Shown: positions 26,201 to 34,131, counted from the stretch's first letter. The stretch: DNA of 40,708 nucleotides from Oceanobacillus sojae (GCF_900162665.1 NZ_LT727812.1:861764-902471), one strand, 5' to 3'. The notes: generated by a model from the letters alone, not told the origin. Program-made: numbers and translations.

Positions 26201-27884
26201 CTGGTAATTGGTCCTCGACTCTTGCATTATCAACAGACATACCATTTTCATTAACAATAATAGTCCATTTAATCTGATCTCCCGATTCTGAATCAACTCG
26301 ATTTCCTTCTTTCTGAATCGGATTACTTCTTTCACCTCCAGAAACGGTTGCTTGTGCTTCCAAGTCAATATTGTCACTTACAAATGTTGCATCATTGGTG
26401 AACTGTGCTACATTAATATCTTCAATTGACGTTGTATATTTGACCTGATAGCCGCTTCTTCCATCGATAGAATCGAATGTCATTTTAAATCCATCGTCAG
26501 TAAGAGTTGGGGCATTAAAATCGTCAATTGGATCTCCTACGATTTCATTACCATCCACATCAATAGTGATTTCTCTAACTTCAAAATCACGTGCTTCGCC
26601 AAGACCGTTTGGAATAACATCGGCCAGCGTTCCATTCTCTATTGCCTCGTCAGCACCATTAACAATATTAACTGTCCAATAAACTTCTCTTGCATTGACA
26701 GGGCTATCCGTACGACCTGATTTATCTAAATCTGTATTAACTTCTGTCGGTGTAACTTGAACAGTTAAATCTCTTTCACCATCGCCATCAAAATCAATCT
26801 CTTGCTCCCATTCCTCAGTGAATATCTCTTGGTCAAAATTTAATTGGAAACCTACGTACCCATTTTGAACACTTTGATTCTCAATTCTCTCATCGAATGT
26901 AAAAATCAATTCACCATCATTAATGGTAAATGTTCCTACTTGGGTACCTTCTACCATTATAGGTTGATCTGGCGTATTTACCCAATGTAGAAATACATCT
27001 GGCAATGGCATAGATGCTGTATCTCCAGCTTGAATGGTTTCATCTGTTCCCCAGCTATATTGAACCTCATAAGTTCCATCAAAATCAACTTCATGACCGT
27101 CTTCAACATCTTCACCACCTAGTCTAAACCACTCAAAGGTAAAGATATTTCCTAACTCAGCCTGTGGTCCAACCTCAGATGCAGCAGAAGGCGCAATATT
27201 TTCTTCTTCAGCCACTTCTTCCTCCACTGCTTCCTCAGTTCCTTCTTCTTCAGCCGCTTCTTCCTCTGCTACTTCCCCGGCACCTTCTTCAGCCATTTCT
27301 TCCTCTGCTACTTCCCCGGCACCTTCTTCAGCCATTTCTTCCTCTACTGCTTCCCGGGTCCCTTCTTCAGCTGCTTCTTCCTCCACAGCATCTTCCCCGG
27401 TTCCTTCTTCCGTTGACCCCTCTTCAACAGATTCTTCAGTAGTTACTTCTTCCTCTACAACTTCCTCTTCCTCTAAAGGCACCTGCAGCTTTAATGTCCC
27501 TTTAGCTTCCGGATGCTCCAGCGCCGCTTCACTAAACGTGACACTAATCACATTTTCTGTTGTTTCAAAGGAGGCAATTTCCACAGCTTCTCCATCCGAA
27601 GAGATGGTGCCATTCTGCGCTGCTAATTCTACAGGTGAATCGAAATCTACAGGTTGGCTTACATCTTCTAAATCATAATCCGCAAGCGACCAGTCTATAT
27701 GTAGAAGCCGACTATCTTCTTCCTCGGTAAAAGAGCTTTCGGAAATGCTTTTAAAATCAAAGAACGTATCATTTTTATTTCCTGCTGCATAGGCCGTTTG
27801 AATTGGTGCAAAACCTGTTGCAAATGACTGCATAACAAGAAGGAAAATCATAAATATACTGACTCTTTTTGCTCTTTTCTTCAA
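20280..27884 (-). CDS. Giant sortase-anchored adhesin with CnaB repeats (2534 aa)
   Basis: Begins with a TTG (GGGGG 10 nt upstream) and a signal peptide ending AYA at residue 33. An acidic Glu-rich repeat follows (about 135-233), then adhesin/collagen-binding-type beta modules (about 240-1230; motifs such as ITWKVTVNKAKHLLGDVTVT and DQLPEGLTL recur). Next are one SpaA-like prealbumin domain (about 1230-1315), ten CnaB repeats (about 1318-2280), an SdrD B-like calcium-type domain (VGDYVWFDKNKDGLQDE, about 2283-2408), a Pro/Gly/Glu stalk, and LPGTA (2497-2501) with a hydrophobic helix and basic tail. CnaB lysine and asparagine positions for isopeptide bonds are kept (VEKVW, ITNSY). LPGTA differs from LPXTG. 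No sortase gene is in the window. It sits downstream of two kinase-regulator pairs, the likely controllers. Confidence 0.92.
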   Translation of the reverse strand: MKKRAKRVSIFMIFLLVMQSFATGFAPIQTAYAAGNKNDTFFDFKSISESSFTEEEDSRLLHIDWSLADYDLEDVSQPVDFDSPVELAAQNGTISSDGEAVEIASFETTENVISVTFSEAALEHPEAKGTLKLQVPLEEEEVVEEEVTTEESVEEGSTEEGTGEDAVEEEAAEEGTREAVEEEMAEEGAGEVAEEEMAEEGAGEVAEEEAAEEEGTEEAVEEEVAEEENIAPSAASEVGPQAELGNIFTFEWFRLGGEDVEDGHEVDFDGTYEVQYSWGTDETIQAGDTASMPLPDVFLHWVNTPDQPIMVEGTQVGTFTINDGELIFTFDERIENQSVQNGYVGFQLNFDQEIFTEEWEQEIDFDGDGERDLTVQVTPTEVNTDLDKSGRTDSPVNAREVYWTVNIVNGADEAIENGTLADVIPNGLGEARDFEVREITIDVDGNEIVGDPIDDFNAPTLTDDGFKMTFDSIDGRSGYQVKYTTSIEDINVAQFTNDATFVSDNIDLEAQATVSGGERSNPIQKEGNRVDSESGDQIKWTIIVNENGMSVDNARVEDQLPDGLTIVPGSINISLNGGDSGIEADDFPIELGQVSPDQTYTITYLTDINWSEVNEGEYQQKNGFTNTAILFDGDEELNDDDATVQFDRGPILEKVEAGNIDYENRTITWKVTVNKAKHLLGDVTVTDQLPEGLTLTNITITGENGNEFPGATHDEEDGLLTIDLPDVGTETITIEYTTSIDNFNNADVFTNTVGMEGDGVGEGGGDRDATIRPHANTYQKSFDGINYNEKTINWRLNVDPTREDINEGFTITDNFTNDGLILLPGTVEITLGNENLVSGDDYTLAPIDGGYQNGFTIEFHREIAKAELVVNYTTSYDEQFVDEDGNSLIPHSNEDEAGLYRNHAHFGGTTENNREINEEDDASQRVIENAWNSGFKEGNLVDSDSWSDASDRRIAWQVYFNYHQHNLGENVSVTDTLGYEGEIIEDSITVSVYEVDAGGNTTITDTELTLNDDYTVEVEGNELTVNFNGEVTERYVIQFETRVPDISEENYVNHAEVTTEEGKYPYSSSVHYDRWDKVLNKEVLPDVSEVYIGEELEWQITANESLSRISDATLTDTISAGLSFVEDSLTIVTSSGEEIGYTLETETTEDGETILNISFDEDLTEALTITYTTIVIAENGQTVNNTVDLKGKGIETVTRETNEITARQFSWVGGEFRKDRGAIQLSKVDSATKEVIKSSGATFELYRVVNEERVLMGEFTTENGILEVGNLFLGTYILVEIESPNGYVLSDKEIEINVDEPYGSNEKVFEVNFENTKEKIDVTGTKEWQGGENHRPESIELQLSRDGEAVGDPVTLEDGETEYTWTDLDKTDIDGNEYDYTVDEVNVPENYEKTISDDGLTITNEFVSPTTEIPVEKAWKDANNQDGNRPESVEFALFANGEETDTGNITLSNENEWQGSFTDLPVYDNSETEITYTVAEVNVPEQYESSVAGDAENGFVITNSYTPGKIDIPIEKVWEDANNQDGARPDGITVRLFADGKATLYFIVLNESNNWEGSFTGLDEYQNGERIEYTVEESNVPEGYESVVNGSVENGYTITNSYSPELTNITVEKVWEDAENQDGARPDSITIHLYDDRSQVVDTQEITADEDGNWSHVFENLPKYRDGHEIEYRVAEDTVENYSANISGNGTGTITVTNEHTPEQTSVTVNKLWNDANNQDGQRPNNIRIQLLADGEPLGNEVLITAGNDWSYTWSGLDANRDGGEAIKYTVEEVNVPAGYESVINDENHGAITITNSYEPELIDIPVLKEWDDANNQDGNRPDSITLNVIDGNSEIVKTAEVTADENGNWSHVFEGLPKYHEGSEIQYRVVENAIEGYTATTAKQTDGSFVVTNSYTPEQTSMTVVKGWEDGSNQDGIRPDNVTVQLFADGEPVKKPVRLSEENDWTYSWTELNVYHDGGKTIDYTVKETDIPDGYDEPTVKEENGFVLITNNRTPDTVEIPVTKVWDDAENQDGVRPDSVTVNVINDASEIVGTAELNEENDWTHTFEDLPKNRNGEEIGYRVTEDSVAEYSTKLETGEDGNVTVTNAYTPEQTSVTVSKGWNDNENQDGIRPEQVEVQLYAGEEAVGDKVILSAENDWMHTWSDLDAYQNGGEEIDYTVKEISIPEGYEVSVNDADHGNIILTNHHEPAQTSVNVSKTWDDNNYTDQRPDSITVNLLANGEKVDSAEVTADMDWTFEFTNMPKFAAGAEVTYTVQEEAVKGYVTDNVEGNAADGFTITNRPAKVSVGDYVWFDKNKDGLQDETDIPIKGVVLTIEDKDGNPVTDVYGNPVGPVTTDENGYYIFENLPIDKTYIVRIDREASKEALKGYVPTLEEAGDDNSINSSLWFAVSRHLTEDGEHDPTLDFGFVKADPEEPGKEPEEPGKEPEEPGKEPEEPGKEPGEDPGKEPGEDPGKEPGEDPGKEPGEDPGKESAEAAGKTDSGDSKGTDKGDGETLPGTATSMFNLLLISLGLLAAGAILVIVNRFRNRSSDR
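20465..20655 (-). repeat. Pro/Gly/Glu wall-spanning repeats in the adhesin
   Basis: Two DNA repeat types abut: four copies of a 24-nt unit encoding GKEPGEDP and about four copies of a 21-nt unit encoding EEPGKEP. The near-identical copies indicate recent slippage or recombination. The stalk would carry the adhesin through the peptidoglycan. Confidence 0.9.
21045..23930 (-). repeat. Ten CnaB repeats of about 95-100 residues
   Basis: Each repeat opens like VEKVWEDANNQDGARPDSIT and closes like YTITNSYTPE. From about the fourth repeat, two classes tend to alternate. One has QTSVTV..W...LLADGEP..TW..LD and a TVEEVNVPAGYE segment. The other has IPV..W...VNVIDGNSEIV..TAEVTAD...HVFE.LPK and RVVENAIEGY. 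Alternation suggests duplication of a two-domain unit. The first and last units are the most divergent. Confidence 0.88.
27185..27480 (-). repeat. Acidic low-complexity repeats in the adhesin N-terminus
   Basis: Glu-rich segment with an EEEMAEEGAGEVA unit (39 nt) in tandem and related decayed units such as EEGTREAVEEEMA. On the plus strand it appears as CTTCTTC-rich DNA. It lies between the signal peptide region and the first folded module, where it could act as a flexible, strongly negative spacer. Confidence 0.85.
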
Positions 27885-28302
27885 TTAGTCCAGTCCCCCT
27901 TTTCTTTTTTATTTTTATTGACTGATGGAATAGTGAAACCCAACACCTCCCAATGTCTTTATATCTTTAAAATAATTTCTGTTCTGCAGAAAAAGCGTAA
28001 AAGAACGTTATCTAATAGATGAATAGATTCACTATTTATGAAAACGCCCCAGCACTCCTCTTATCCAACTGACAGAAACATCTTAAAGTCTCTTCCGACT
28101 ACATACTCATCCTCTATACAGCAGCTTTTTACTAGTTTCTATAAAGAAAATTACAATTAATATCGAGTTACTGGAAATGAGACTCTGTAGTCATTTTTAT
28201 AATAACTTACTGCATATGTCCCAGAGAATAGTGTGTATATATACAAATTCTGTACATCCTGATAATCTAATTAATTCCAATTTTTGGATGTATTAATTCA
28301 GC
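27885..28302. other. Long adhesin leader/promoter region without a gene
   Basis: About 420 bases with no convincing ORF. They hold a copy of the shared 14-bp motif (28243-28256), a weaker copy at 28107-28120 (10 of 14) and a GTTCTTT (minus strand, 28000-28006) like the SinR box. An adhesin start TTG is preceded by a GGGGGACTGG region. If transcription begins near the motif, the 5' untranslated region is about 300 nt. Confidence 0.45.
28243..28256 (-). promoter_or_regulatory. Shared 14-bp motif upstream of the adhesin
   Basis: Reads TGTACAGAATTTGT on the minus strand, 13 of 14 identical to the copies upstream of both regulators. It lies just beyond the terminator of the upstream regulator gene and 359 nt before the adhesin start. 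Confidence 0.5.
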
Positions 28303-28352
28303 AAAAAAATCATTTGATGAAGGCATTGTTTCTGCTTCACAAAATGATTTTT
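28303..28352 (-). terminator. Terminator of the first response-regulator gene
   Basis: Arms 28303-28322 and 28335-28352 (AATCATTTGATGAAG with CTTCACAAAATGATT, imperfect at one position) end in seven T on the minus strand. It separates the regulator from the adhesin. Confidence 0.8.
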
Positions 28353-28488
28353 CATGAGTTTCTGATATATATTTTAAATTTCCGGGCACCATCCGGCTGA
28401 AATGTCCGCCTGTCTTCCATTTCTCATAAACTTAACTTAAATACAGCTCCCCCGCTTTAATATCAATACCATTTTTTGAACACCCTCT

Positions 28489-29487
28489 CTAAACTCTGGA
28501 TCTTTCTTTTATAATATCTGCTGCTTTTATATCAAACCCTGTTACATCCTTTATTTTCGAAATATTATAGGATGTTGGTTCTTCATGGAGATATAAATGC
28601 TCTGATAATTCGTTAATTAACTTAAGCCATAATTCTTTCAGCATTTTTCTCTTAGCAACTGCCCATGGATAATTCAATTCTGCTAAATACTCTCCTCCGT
28701 ACGCCTCCAGCACTGCAAAATATTGTTCAACATCTACTTTATTTTCTTGTAATAAATACTGGGCATCGAGCTTAAATTCGTGAGATTGAATCTGTATGTC
28801 ACCACCCATATCAATTTGATAAAATTCTTTCTGGCTGACAATTTTAATAGGAGCATTTATTTGCCGCATAACCTTCCTGATCTGATATACAGCGGTGTAC
28901 AGCTGAGCATTTGCTTTTTCCCAGGGAAGGCTGTTCCACAGCAAATCAATTAATTCGCTTTTCCGGATCGTATTTTGATGATTATGGATAAAATAAGCAA
29001 ATAATTCTTTTGCTTTAGACGTTCGCCACTTCACTTCCATCCATTTATCCCCCTGGTAAATTTGCAGCATTCCTAAATCCTTAATAACAAATGTTGATTT
29101 AAATGATTCAAATTCCTGTTCTGCCGTCTTTCTTTCCATTATCCGTTGGATGGTTAATGCTAAACGTTCCTGCTTGACAGGCTTTAAAATATAATCTACT
29201 GCATTTAATTCAAAGGCTTTGACCGCATACTTGTCATAAGCCGTAACAAAAACAATATGTAAGAAAGGTTTAATATCCAACAATTGTTCAGCTAAATCAG
29301 TTCCTTTTATAACGGGCATATGGATGTCGATAAATACAGCATCTACATCGGTTACCTGCACATGTTGAATTAAGTCGCCAGCGTGTATATATTTCCCTGT
29401 AACCCGTACTCCTTCTATTTTATTCAACAGTAAGTCCAAATATTGTAATGCCAAATGTTCATCATCAACGATAGCAATATGCAGCAT
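28489..29487 (-). CDS. Response regulator with receiver, winged helix and BTAD domains (1)
   Basis: A 332-residue regulator. I start at the ATG 29487 (AGGAAGGGG upstream) rather than the earlier in-frame start at 29529. The receiver (1-118) has DD at 8-9, phospho-acceptor Asp54, Thr82 and Lys102, and is of the LytR/AlgR type (FVTAYDKYAVKAFELNAVDY). Next is an OmpR-type winged helix (about 145-225; WRTSKAKELFAYFIHNHQNT and IRKSELIDLLW). A BTAD helical domain follows (about 230-332), as in SARP activators, which bind direct repeats near -35 regions. It pairs by position with the kinase just upstream and is a close paralogue of the second regulator. It probably activates the downstream adhesin. 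Confidence 0.88.
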   Translation of the reverse strand: MLHIAIVDDEHLALQYLDLLLNKIEGVRVTGKYIHAGDLIQHVQVTDVDAVFIDIHMPVIKGTDLAEQLLDIKPFLHIVFVTAYDKYAVKAFELNAVDYILKPVKQERLALTIQRIMERKTAEQEFESFKSTFVIKDLGMLQIYQGDKWMEVKWRTSKAKELFAYFIHNHQNTIRKSELIDLLWNSLPWEKANAQLYTAVYQIRKVMRQINAPIKIVSQKEFYQIDMGGDIQIQSHEFKLDAQYLLQENKVDVEQYFAVLEAYGGEYLAELNYPWAVAKRKMLKELWLKLINELSEHLYLHEEPTSYNISKIKDVTGFDIKAADIIKERSRV

Positions 29488-29570
29488 AGAATCCCCTTCC
29501 TGATTATTTTCATGAAATGTATAATTCAAGCATACATGACAATAAATATTAGCTATCTATCTTATTCTGA

Positions 29571-29584
29571 ACAAATTCTATACA
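29571..29584 (-). promoter_or_regulatory. Shared 14-bp motif upstream of regulator 1
   Basis: TGTATAGAATTTGT on the minus strand, 84 nt before the regulator start. A second AATTTGT lies 26 bp away (29597-29603), giving a possible direct half-repeat. Confidence 0.5.
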
Positions 29585-29665
29585 ATAATCTGATTTACAA
29601 ATTATCCTTCTTCCATTTACCTATATTTCTTTTAATACTTGAAAATACTATATGATGGCTCAATA

Positions 29666-29717
29666 AAAATAAAACTCCATTTGATGAGTATGCTAGCTTT
29701 TCCCATCAAATGAAGTT
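29666..29717 (-). terminator. Terminator of kinase 1
   Basis: Arms 29673-29686 and 29704-29717 (AACTCCATTTGATG with CATCAAATGAAGTT, one mismatch) are followed on the minus strand by TTTTATTTTTATTG. It lies 36 nt after the kinase stop. Confidence 0.75.
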
Positions 29718-29752
29718 ACATCTTCTATCTGGTCATACACTGGATAAATATT

Positions 29753-32700
29753 TTAATTATCTTTTAAATCTACTTCAAAATATACCTTTGTCCCCTGGCC
29801 GGGTGAACTGACAATCGTCAAACCTTTTCCATAATGCTGATGCAATCTTTTTTCGACATTTAAAATACCTACTCCTGATTCACTGCCTGAATTCCCCTGC
29901 AGGATGTTTGGAATATTTTCTGTTTCTATCCCTGCTCCATCATCTTCTACCGTAATGATTGCTTTTGATCGGGCAGTATCTTTTTTTAATCGGATTACTA
30001 CTGTGCCTTTTCCTTGTCTATTTCGAATGCCATGCTGTACAGCATTTTCTACTAATGGCTGAATCGATAAAAATGGAACACTTATCCCTTGATAATCCTC
30101 CAGCTTCCATTTCACTTGAAGTGCTTCTCCGAATCGGACCTGTTCAATGTACAGATAGGAACGAATAATGTTTAATTCCTCTTCTAAAGGAATCAGGTCT
30201 TTCATCTGCTGGAACCGGAATTTACTTCTCAAGAAATTACTGAGCTCATTGAGCAGCTTTCTCATTTCCTCTACATCCCATTCACTCAGCGCCAAAATAG
30301 AATTCAGTGTATTAAATAAGAAATGCGGCTGTATCTGTGCCTGCAGCCATGCTGTTTCAAACTGTAATTGCTGCTCTGCCACCCGCTTCATGGTTATTAA
30401 CGAATCCATTCTTGCTTTCAGCTCTACCGGCTCAACGGGCTTGGTAATATAATCATTTGCTCCTGCTAGAAATGCTGCTTGTATATCTGCATTCCCGCCG
30501 GTAAGTAAAAGGACAGGAAGCTCTGTCAGCGAATAGTGTTCACGAATCATACCGGTGAGCTTATAGCCCGATATTTCCGGCATCATTATGTCTGAAACAA
30601 CAATGTCCCATTCCCGTTTTTTCAATTCTTCCAGTGCTTGATTCGCATTGGAAACAGGTACAGTATCATACATATCCCCAGATAAAATTGAATTTAATGC
30701 TAATAAGCTGGCCGGATTATCATCAACCAGTAATACTGCTGAGGCCCGGCCGTCATTTAATTGCGGTAATCCGGATTCCACCTTTTCTTCGCCCTTTCCA
30801 GCAGTCCGCACAGTCTGCACCGGCATCTGTACAGCTTCTTTCGGAGAAGCTAATTCCAACGTAAATGTAAAGGTTGTCTTCTCTGCGTCTTCCGAGGAGA
30901 CCCAAATTCTCCCTCCATGAAGCTCAACCAGCTGCTTAGTGATACTCAATCCCAGACCAAATCCGCCTTCCTGCATGCCGCTTGTTGCGTTGTCCTGTTC
31001 ATAAGGAAGAAATAACCGCTTTTTCATCTCTCCACTAACCCCAATACCTGTATCTGTCACATGAATTTCCGCATACTTTTCTTTCTTCGCAGCGGATATA
31101 GTTACCCCGCCTTTACTGGTATATTTAACGGCATTACCAACTAAATTAAATAAAATCTGCGTAACACGATTTTCATCGGCATAGACTGCCGGGAATTCCT
31201 TTGGAATCTTATTAATCATCTCCAGCTGTTTCATATCTGATGAAAGCTGCAGCAAGTCAAGAACTCCTGTTGCAATTGGTTCAAGTGAAATTACCTGTTT
31301 ATTTAAACGCGGTTTCGTACGATTTAAATTTCTTGCCTCCAGCAGATCGGTTAATAACAGATTCATTCTCTTTCCGACATTCAAGACCGTATTGAGCTCA
31401 CTTACACTCCGCTCTGACAACACTGTTTCTTCTCTGTCCATGACAGCCTTGGAAAGTAATAAGATACTATTCAAAGGATTACGGAACTCATGCGATGTAT
31501 TAGCAAGAAATTGATCCTTTTCCTTATTCATCCGTTGTAAACTATCAGCCAATTCTTTGGTCTCCTCATGCATTTGAAAATAACCTTTGAACCAGACAGT
31601 AATATAGCACACCACCGCAACAATCAGATCAAATGGATAAAATGTTAAATAGATACTCTGTTCCCTCCATCCTATATCCCAGATATAATGATGCACAACC
31701 GCAAAAAAACTAAGGACAAGGAACAGATTTGTCGCCGGGTTTTGTCTATACATCCGTGCAATCGAGCAAAATGTAACGACAATCACTATAAAAGCAAACA
31801 GATAATAAACAGGAAATAAGAACAGAATCTGCGGTATAGATAAGAATAAGGTTATTCCCATCACCCCAAATATACTCCATTTATAAAAAGGAAATACCCT
31901 TCTCCAATATGGCAGCTCCAGATGATTCGTACATTGCAGCAAAGCATAACAGCCCACCAAGAGCAAGGTGTTTGCCAGACGAAAATCAAAATCATAGGAT
32001 ATATTTAAAAACTGATGAATTAACTTATCTCCATTACTTAAAAGAGAAGTTACGATTATCGATAACATTAAAACGGAAAAATAGAATAGGTATTTATCCC
32101 GGTTTCCTATCAGATATAAAATAAATGTATACACTGCATGAATTAAAAAGATAACAATGATACTGATTTGAAAATAGCTGGATATCTGTGTTCCTCTTGA
32201 GATTGCCTGCTCCGTTCCAAATTTCACAGAACGGATGAGACCGCTGCTTCTAATGTCTTTATAGTTGGCAGCTTGTATAACAATATCAATATTTCCTTCT
32301 TCATCTGCTGTAAAAACTGCACTTTGTGGTAAATTTTTTGCTGTATATTGCTCTTCATTTGCAGCTATCTTACCAGAGGATGACAGTTTTCTTCCGTTGA
32401 CATAGACCTCTGATGAACTGCGGATACTGGGTATGTATAATTCATAGTTTTGATCAACGTCAGGGTTAACCTTGATTTGTAGTCGGTAAGTGCCGTAGCC
32501 GAAAGAAGAATTTAAAATATCATTCCAGCCTTCGGGCACTTCCAAAACTTCTGACCCGCTGCCTGCCATATCTGCTTCTTCCATAATAAATTGGGAAGGA
32601 TAGAACTCCCACTCCCCGTCTAAAACAAGTGTTTCTTTATCCCCCAGATCCCATGATTGTATATCCAGTACACCCTTTTGAATATCAGGTTGTATCTCAT

Positions 32701-32818
32701 TTTGAAAAAACCCCATCCAAATCATGCGGAAAGTAGATAAACAAATAATAAAAAGGAGCAGAATAACCCCCAGCCGAATATAATTTTTCTTCATTCCTAT
32801 CAACTCTTCCACATACAA
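29753..32818 (-). CDS. Dual-kinase hybrid sensor with 7TM domain (1)
   Basis: A 1021-residue membrane sensor. Order: first helix (about 14-32); extracellular jelly-roll domain (about 60-200; LDGEWEFYPSQF, FGYGTYRLQIKVNP, EVYVNGRKLSSSG) of the 7TMR-DISM/sugar-binding type; seven helices (about 212-405); HisKA with FLANTSHEFRNPLNS (His about 443); ATPase with NLVGNAVKYT and GFGLGLSITKQL; receiver with VVSDIMMPEISGY (Asp about 742); LytS-type His_kinase QIQPHFLFNTLNSILAL (about 829); and a second ATPase with PLVENAVQHG and GVGILNVEKRL. Two kinase modules around one receiver imply an internal relay. The TTG start has GAGG in a hairpin upstream; an ATG at 32794 is the alternative. Confidence 0.88.
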   Translation of the reverse strand: MYVEELIGMKKNYIRLGVILLLFIICLSTFRMIWMGFFQNEIQPDIQKGVLDIQSWDLGDKETLVLDGEWEFYPSQFIMEEADMAGSGSEVLEVPEGWNDILNSSFGYGTYRLQIKVNPDVDQNYELYIPSIRSSSEVYVNGRKLSSSGKIAANEEQYTAKNLPQSAVFTADEEGNIDIVIQAANYKDIRSSGLIRSVKFGTEQAISRGTQISSYFQISIIVIFLIHAVYTFILYLIGNRDKYLFYFSVLMLSIIVTSLLSNGDKLIHQFLNISYDFDFRLANTLLLVGCYALLQCTNHLELPYWRRVFPFYKWSIFGVMGITLFLSIPQILFLFPVYYLFAFIVIVVTFCSIARMYRQNPATNLFLVLSFFAVVHHYIWDIGWREQSIYLTFYPFDLIVAVVCYITVWFKGYFQMHEETKELADSLQRMNKEKDQFLANTSHEFRNPLNSILLLSKAVMDREETVLSERSVSELNTVLNVGKRMNLLLTDLLEARNLNRTKPRLNKQVISLEPIATGVLDLLQLSSDMKQLEMINKIPKEFPAVYADENRVTQILFNLVGNAVKYTSKGGVTISAAKKEKYAEIHVTDTGIGVSGEMKKRLFLPYEQDNATSGMQEGGFGLGLSITKQLVELHGGRIWVSSEDAEKTTFTFTLELASPKEAVQMPVQTVRTAGKGEEKVESGLPQLNDGRASAVLLVDDNPASLLALNSILSGDMYDTVPVSNANQALEELKKREWDIVVSDIMMPEISGYKLTGMIREHYSLTELPVLLLTGGNADIQAAFLAGANDYITKPVEPVELKARMDSLITMKRVAEQQLQFETAWLQAQIQPHFLFNTLNSILALSEWDVEEMRKLLNELSNFLRSKFRFQQMKDLIPLEEELNIIRSYLYIEQVRFGEALQVKWKLEDYQGISVPFLSIQPLVENAVQHGIRNRQGKGTVVIRLKKDTARSKAIITVEDDGAGIETENIPNILQGNSGSESGVGILNVEKRLHQHYGKGLTIVSSPGQGTKVYFEVDLKDN

Positions 32819-32825
32819 TTTTCAA

Positions 32826-32851
32826 CCTCTATGCCACAGCCGGCATAGAGG
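32826..32851 (-). promoter_or_regulatory. Perfect hairpin before kinase 1, burying its ribosome site
   Basis: CCTCTATGCC (32826-32835) and GGCATAGAGG (32842-32851) are exact complements with a 6-nt loop. On the minus strand the 3' arm ends in AGAGG, 7 nt before the TTG start. No T-run follows, so translational control or mRNA processing is more likely than termination. Confidence 0.6.
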
Positions 32852-32874
32852 TGTTATTGGAGATAAAACCCTTC

Positions 32875-33882
32875 CTAATGTTGCAATTTTTTATTCAGTA
32901 ACATTGCAGCCTCTTTATCAGAGCTTACAAGCGCACTTAATTTGGAAGCATTATACGACGAAGGATTCTCGTAATATATGATATGTTTCACTAAATTTTC
33001 TACTAATTCCAGCCATATTTTTCTCATGCTGTGTCTTTCCTTTAGAACCCATGCTGCTTCAATCTCCTCCAAATAATCTCCCTGGTATGCTTCTAACAGT
33101 TTAAAATATACAGCTGCAGATACATTGCTATCTCTCAATACACCCAATGCTGCATGCTTCCACTTAACGGATTGAATTTCTACATCCTCTATAGTTATAT
33201 GGTAAAATTCATCCTGGCTGGATATTTTAATCGGCATTCCGATTTGCTGTGTCACCTTTCTAATTTGATAAACGGTGGAGTATAATTGTGAATGAGCTTT
33301 CTCCCAAGGAAGATTACTCCACATTAAGTCTGTTAATTCTCCTTTTCGAATGGTATTCTCATGATTCTGTACAAAATAAGCAAATAGCTCCTTCGCTTTG
33401 GAGGTCCTCCACTTCACTTCGATTGGATTATTTTCTTTATAAAAGCGGAAAGCTCCTAAATTCTTAATCCTATAATTTACTTTAACAGAATCGGATTCTG
33501 ATGGTGCATTCAATTTTATGTAATTACTTTCTTTTATCCGCTGAATCGTTAACTCTAAGCGTTCTTTTTGAACCGGCTTTAAGATATAATCCAAAGCATT
33601 TAATTCAAATGCTTTAACTGCATATTCATTATAGGCCGTTACAAAAACAATCTGTAAGGAAGGCTGTATGTTTAACAGTTTTTCCGCCAAATCAATCCCT
33701 TTTATCTCAGGCATGTGTATGTCCATAAATACAGCATCTATTCTTTCTTTTTGAACATGATCGATTAAATCTTCCGGATTAATGTACTTACCAGTAACTT
33801 GTACTCCTTCTACTTTATTTAATAAAAAATCTAAGTATTGCAACGCCAAATGTTCATCATCAATTATACAAATCTTAAGCAT
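32875..33882 (-). CDS. Response regulator with receiver, winged helix and BTAD domains (2)
   Basis: A 335-residue paralogue of the first regulator with the same layout: receiver (DD 8-9, Asp54, Thr82, Lys102), winged helix (WRTSKAKELFAYFVQNHENT and IRKGELTDLMW) and BTAD domain (AAVYFKLLEAYQGDYLEEIE). The receivers are nearly superimposable (both carry HLALQYLD, VTGKYI, AVKAFELNA and DYILKP), while the C-terminal domains have diverged more. That suggests a fairly recent duplication with different partners. The ATG has GGGGGGG 5 nt upstream. Only 56 nt and a hairpin separate it from kinase 1, so these two are probably one operon, although kinase 2 is its positional counterpart upstream. Confidence 0.88.
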   Translation of the reverse strand: MLKICIIDDEHLALQYLDFLLNKVEGVQVTGKYINPEDLIDHVQKERIDAVFMDIHMPEIKGIDLAEKLLNIQPSLQIVFVTAYNEYAVKAFELNALDYILKPVQKERLELTIQRIKESNYIKLNAPSESDSVKVNYRIKNLGAFRFYKENNPIEVKWRTSKAKELFAYFVQNHENTIRKGELTDLMWSNLPWEKAHSQLYSTVYQIRKVTQQIGMPIKISSQDEFYHITIEDVEIQSVKWKHAALGVLRDSNVSAAVYFKLLEAYQGDYLEEIEAAWVLKERHSMRKIWLELVENLVKHIIYYENPSSYNASKLSALVSSDKEAAMLLNKKLQH

Positions 33883-34027
33883 TCTTACCCCCCCAGTTAT
33901 CTATGTTTTGGTTTTCAGACTAAATCAAAAGAATCAACTTAACCGATATCATTTAATATTTTATTATTTATGTGAGTATAATTAATCTTACATAAAAACG
34001 AATACTTGGTACCTCTTCGAAACCTTT

Positions 34028-34041
34028 ACAAATTCTATACA
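34028..34041 (-). promoter_or_regulatory. Shared 14-bp motif upstream of regulator 2
   Basis: TGTATAGAATTTGT on the minus strand, identical to the copy before regulator 1, and 146 nt before the start codon. Confidence 0.5.
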
Positions 34042-34131
34042 TACTGTCATCATGTTAAATATCTCAGTTCAAGTATAATTATATTCTATTCAACTTCTAA
34101 ACATACACAATATTGACTTTTCTATAAATAT

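Noticed and set aside
27887..27949. Leader peptide starting TTG after GGGAGGTG and overlapping the adhesin start
   Set aside because: Spacing between the ribosome site and the TTG is only about 2 nt, too short to be credible.
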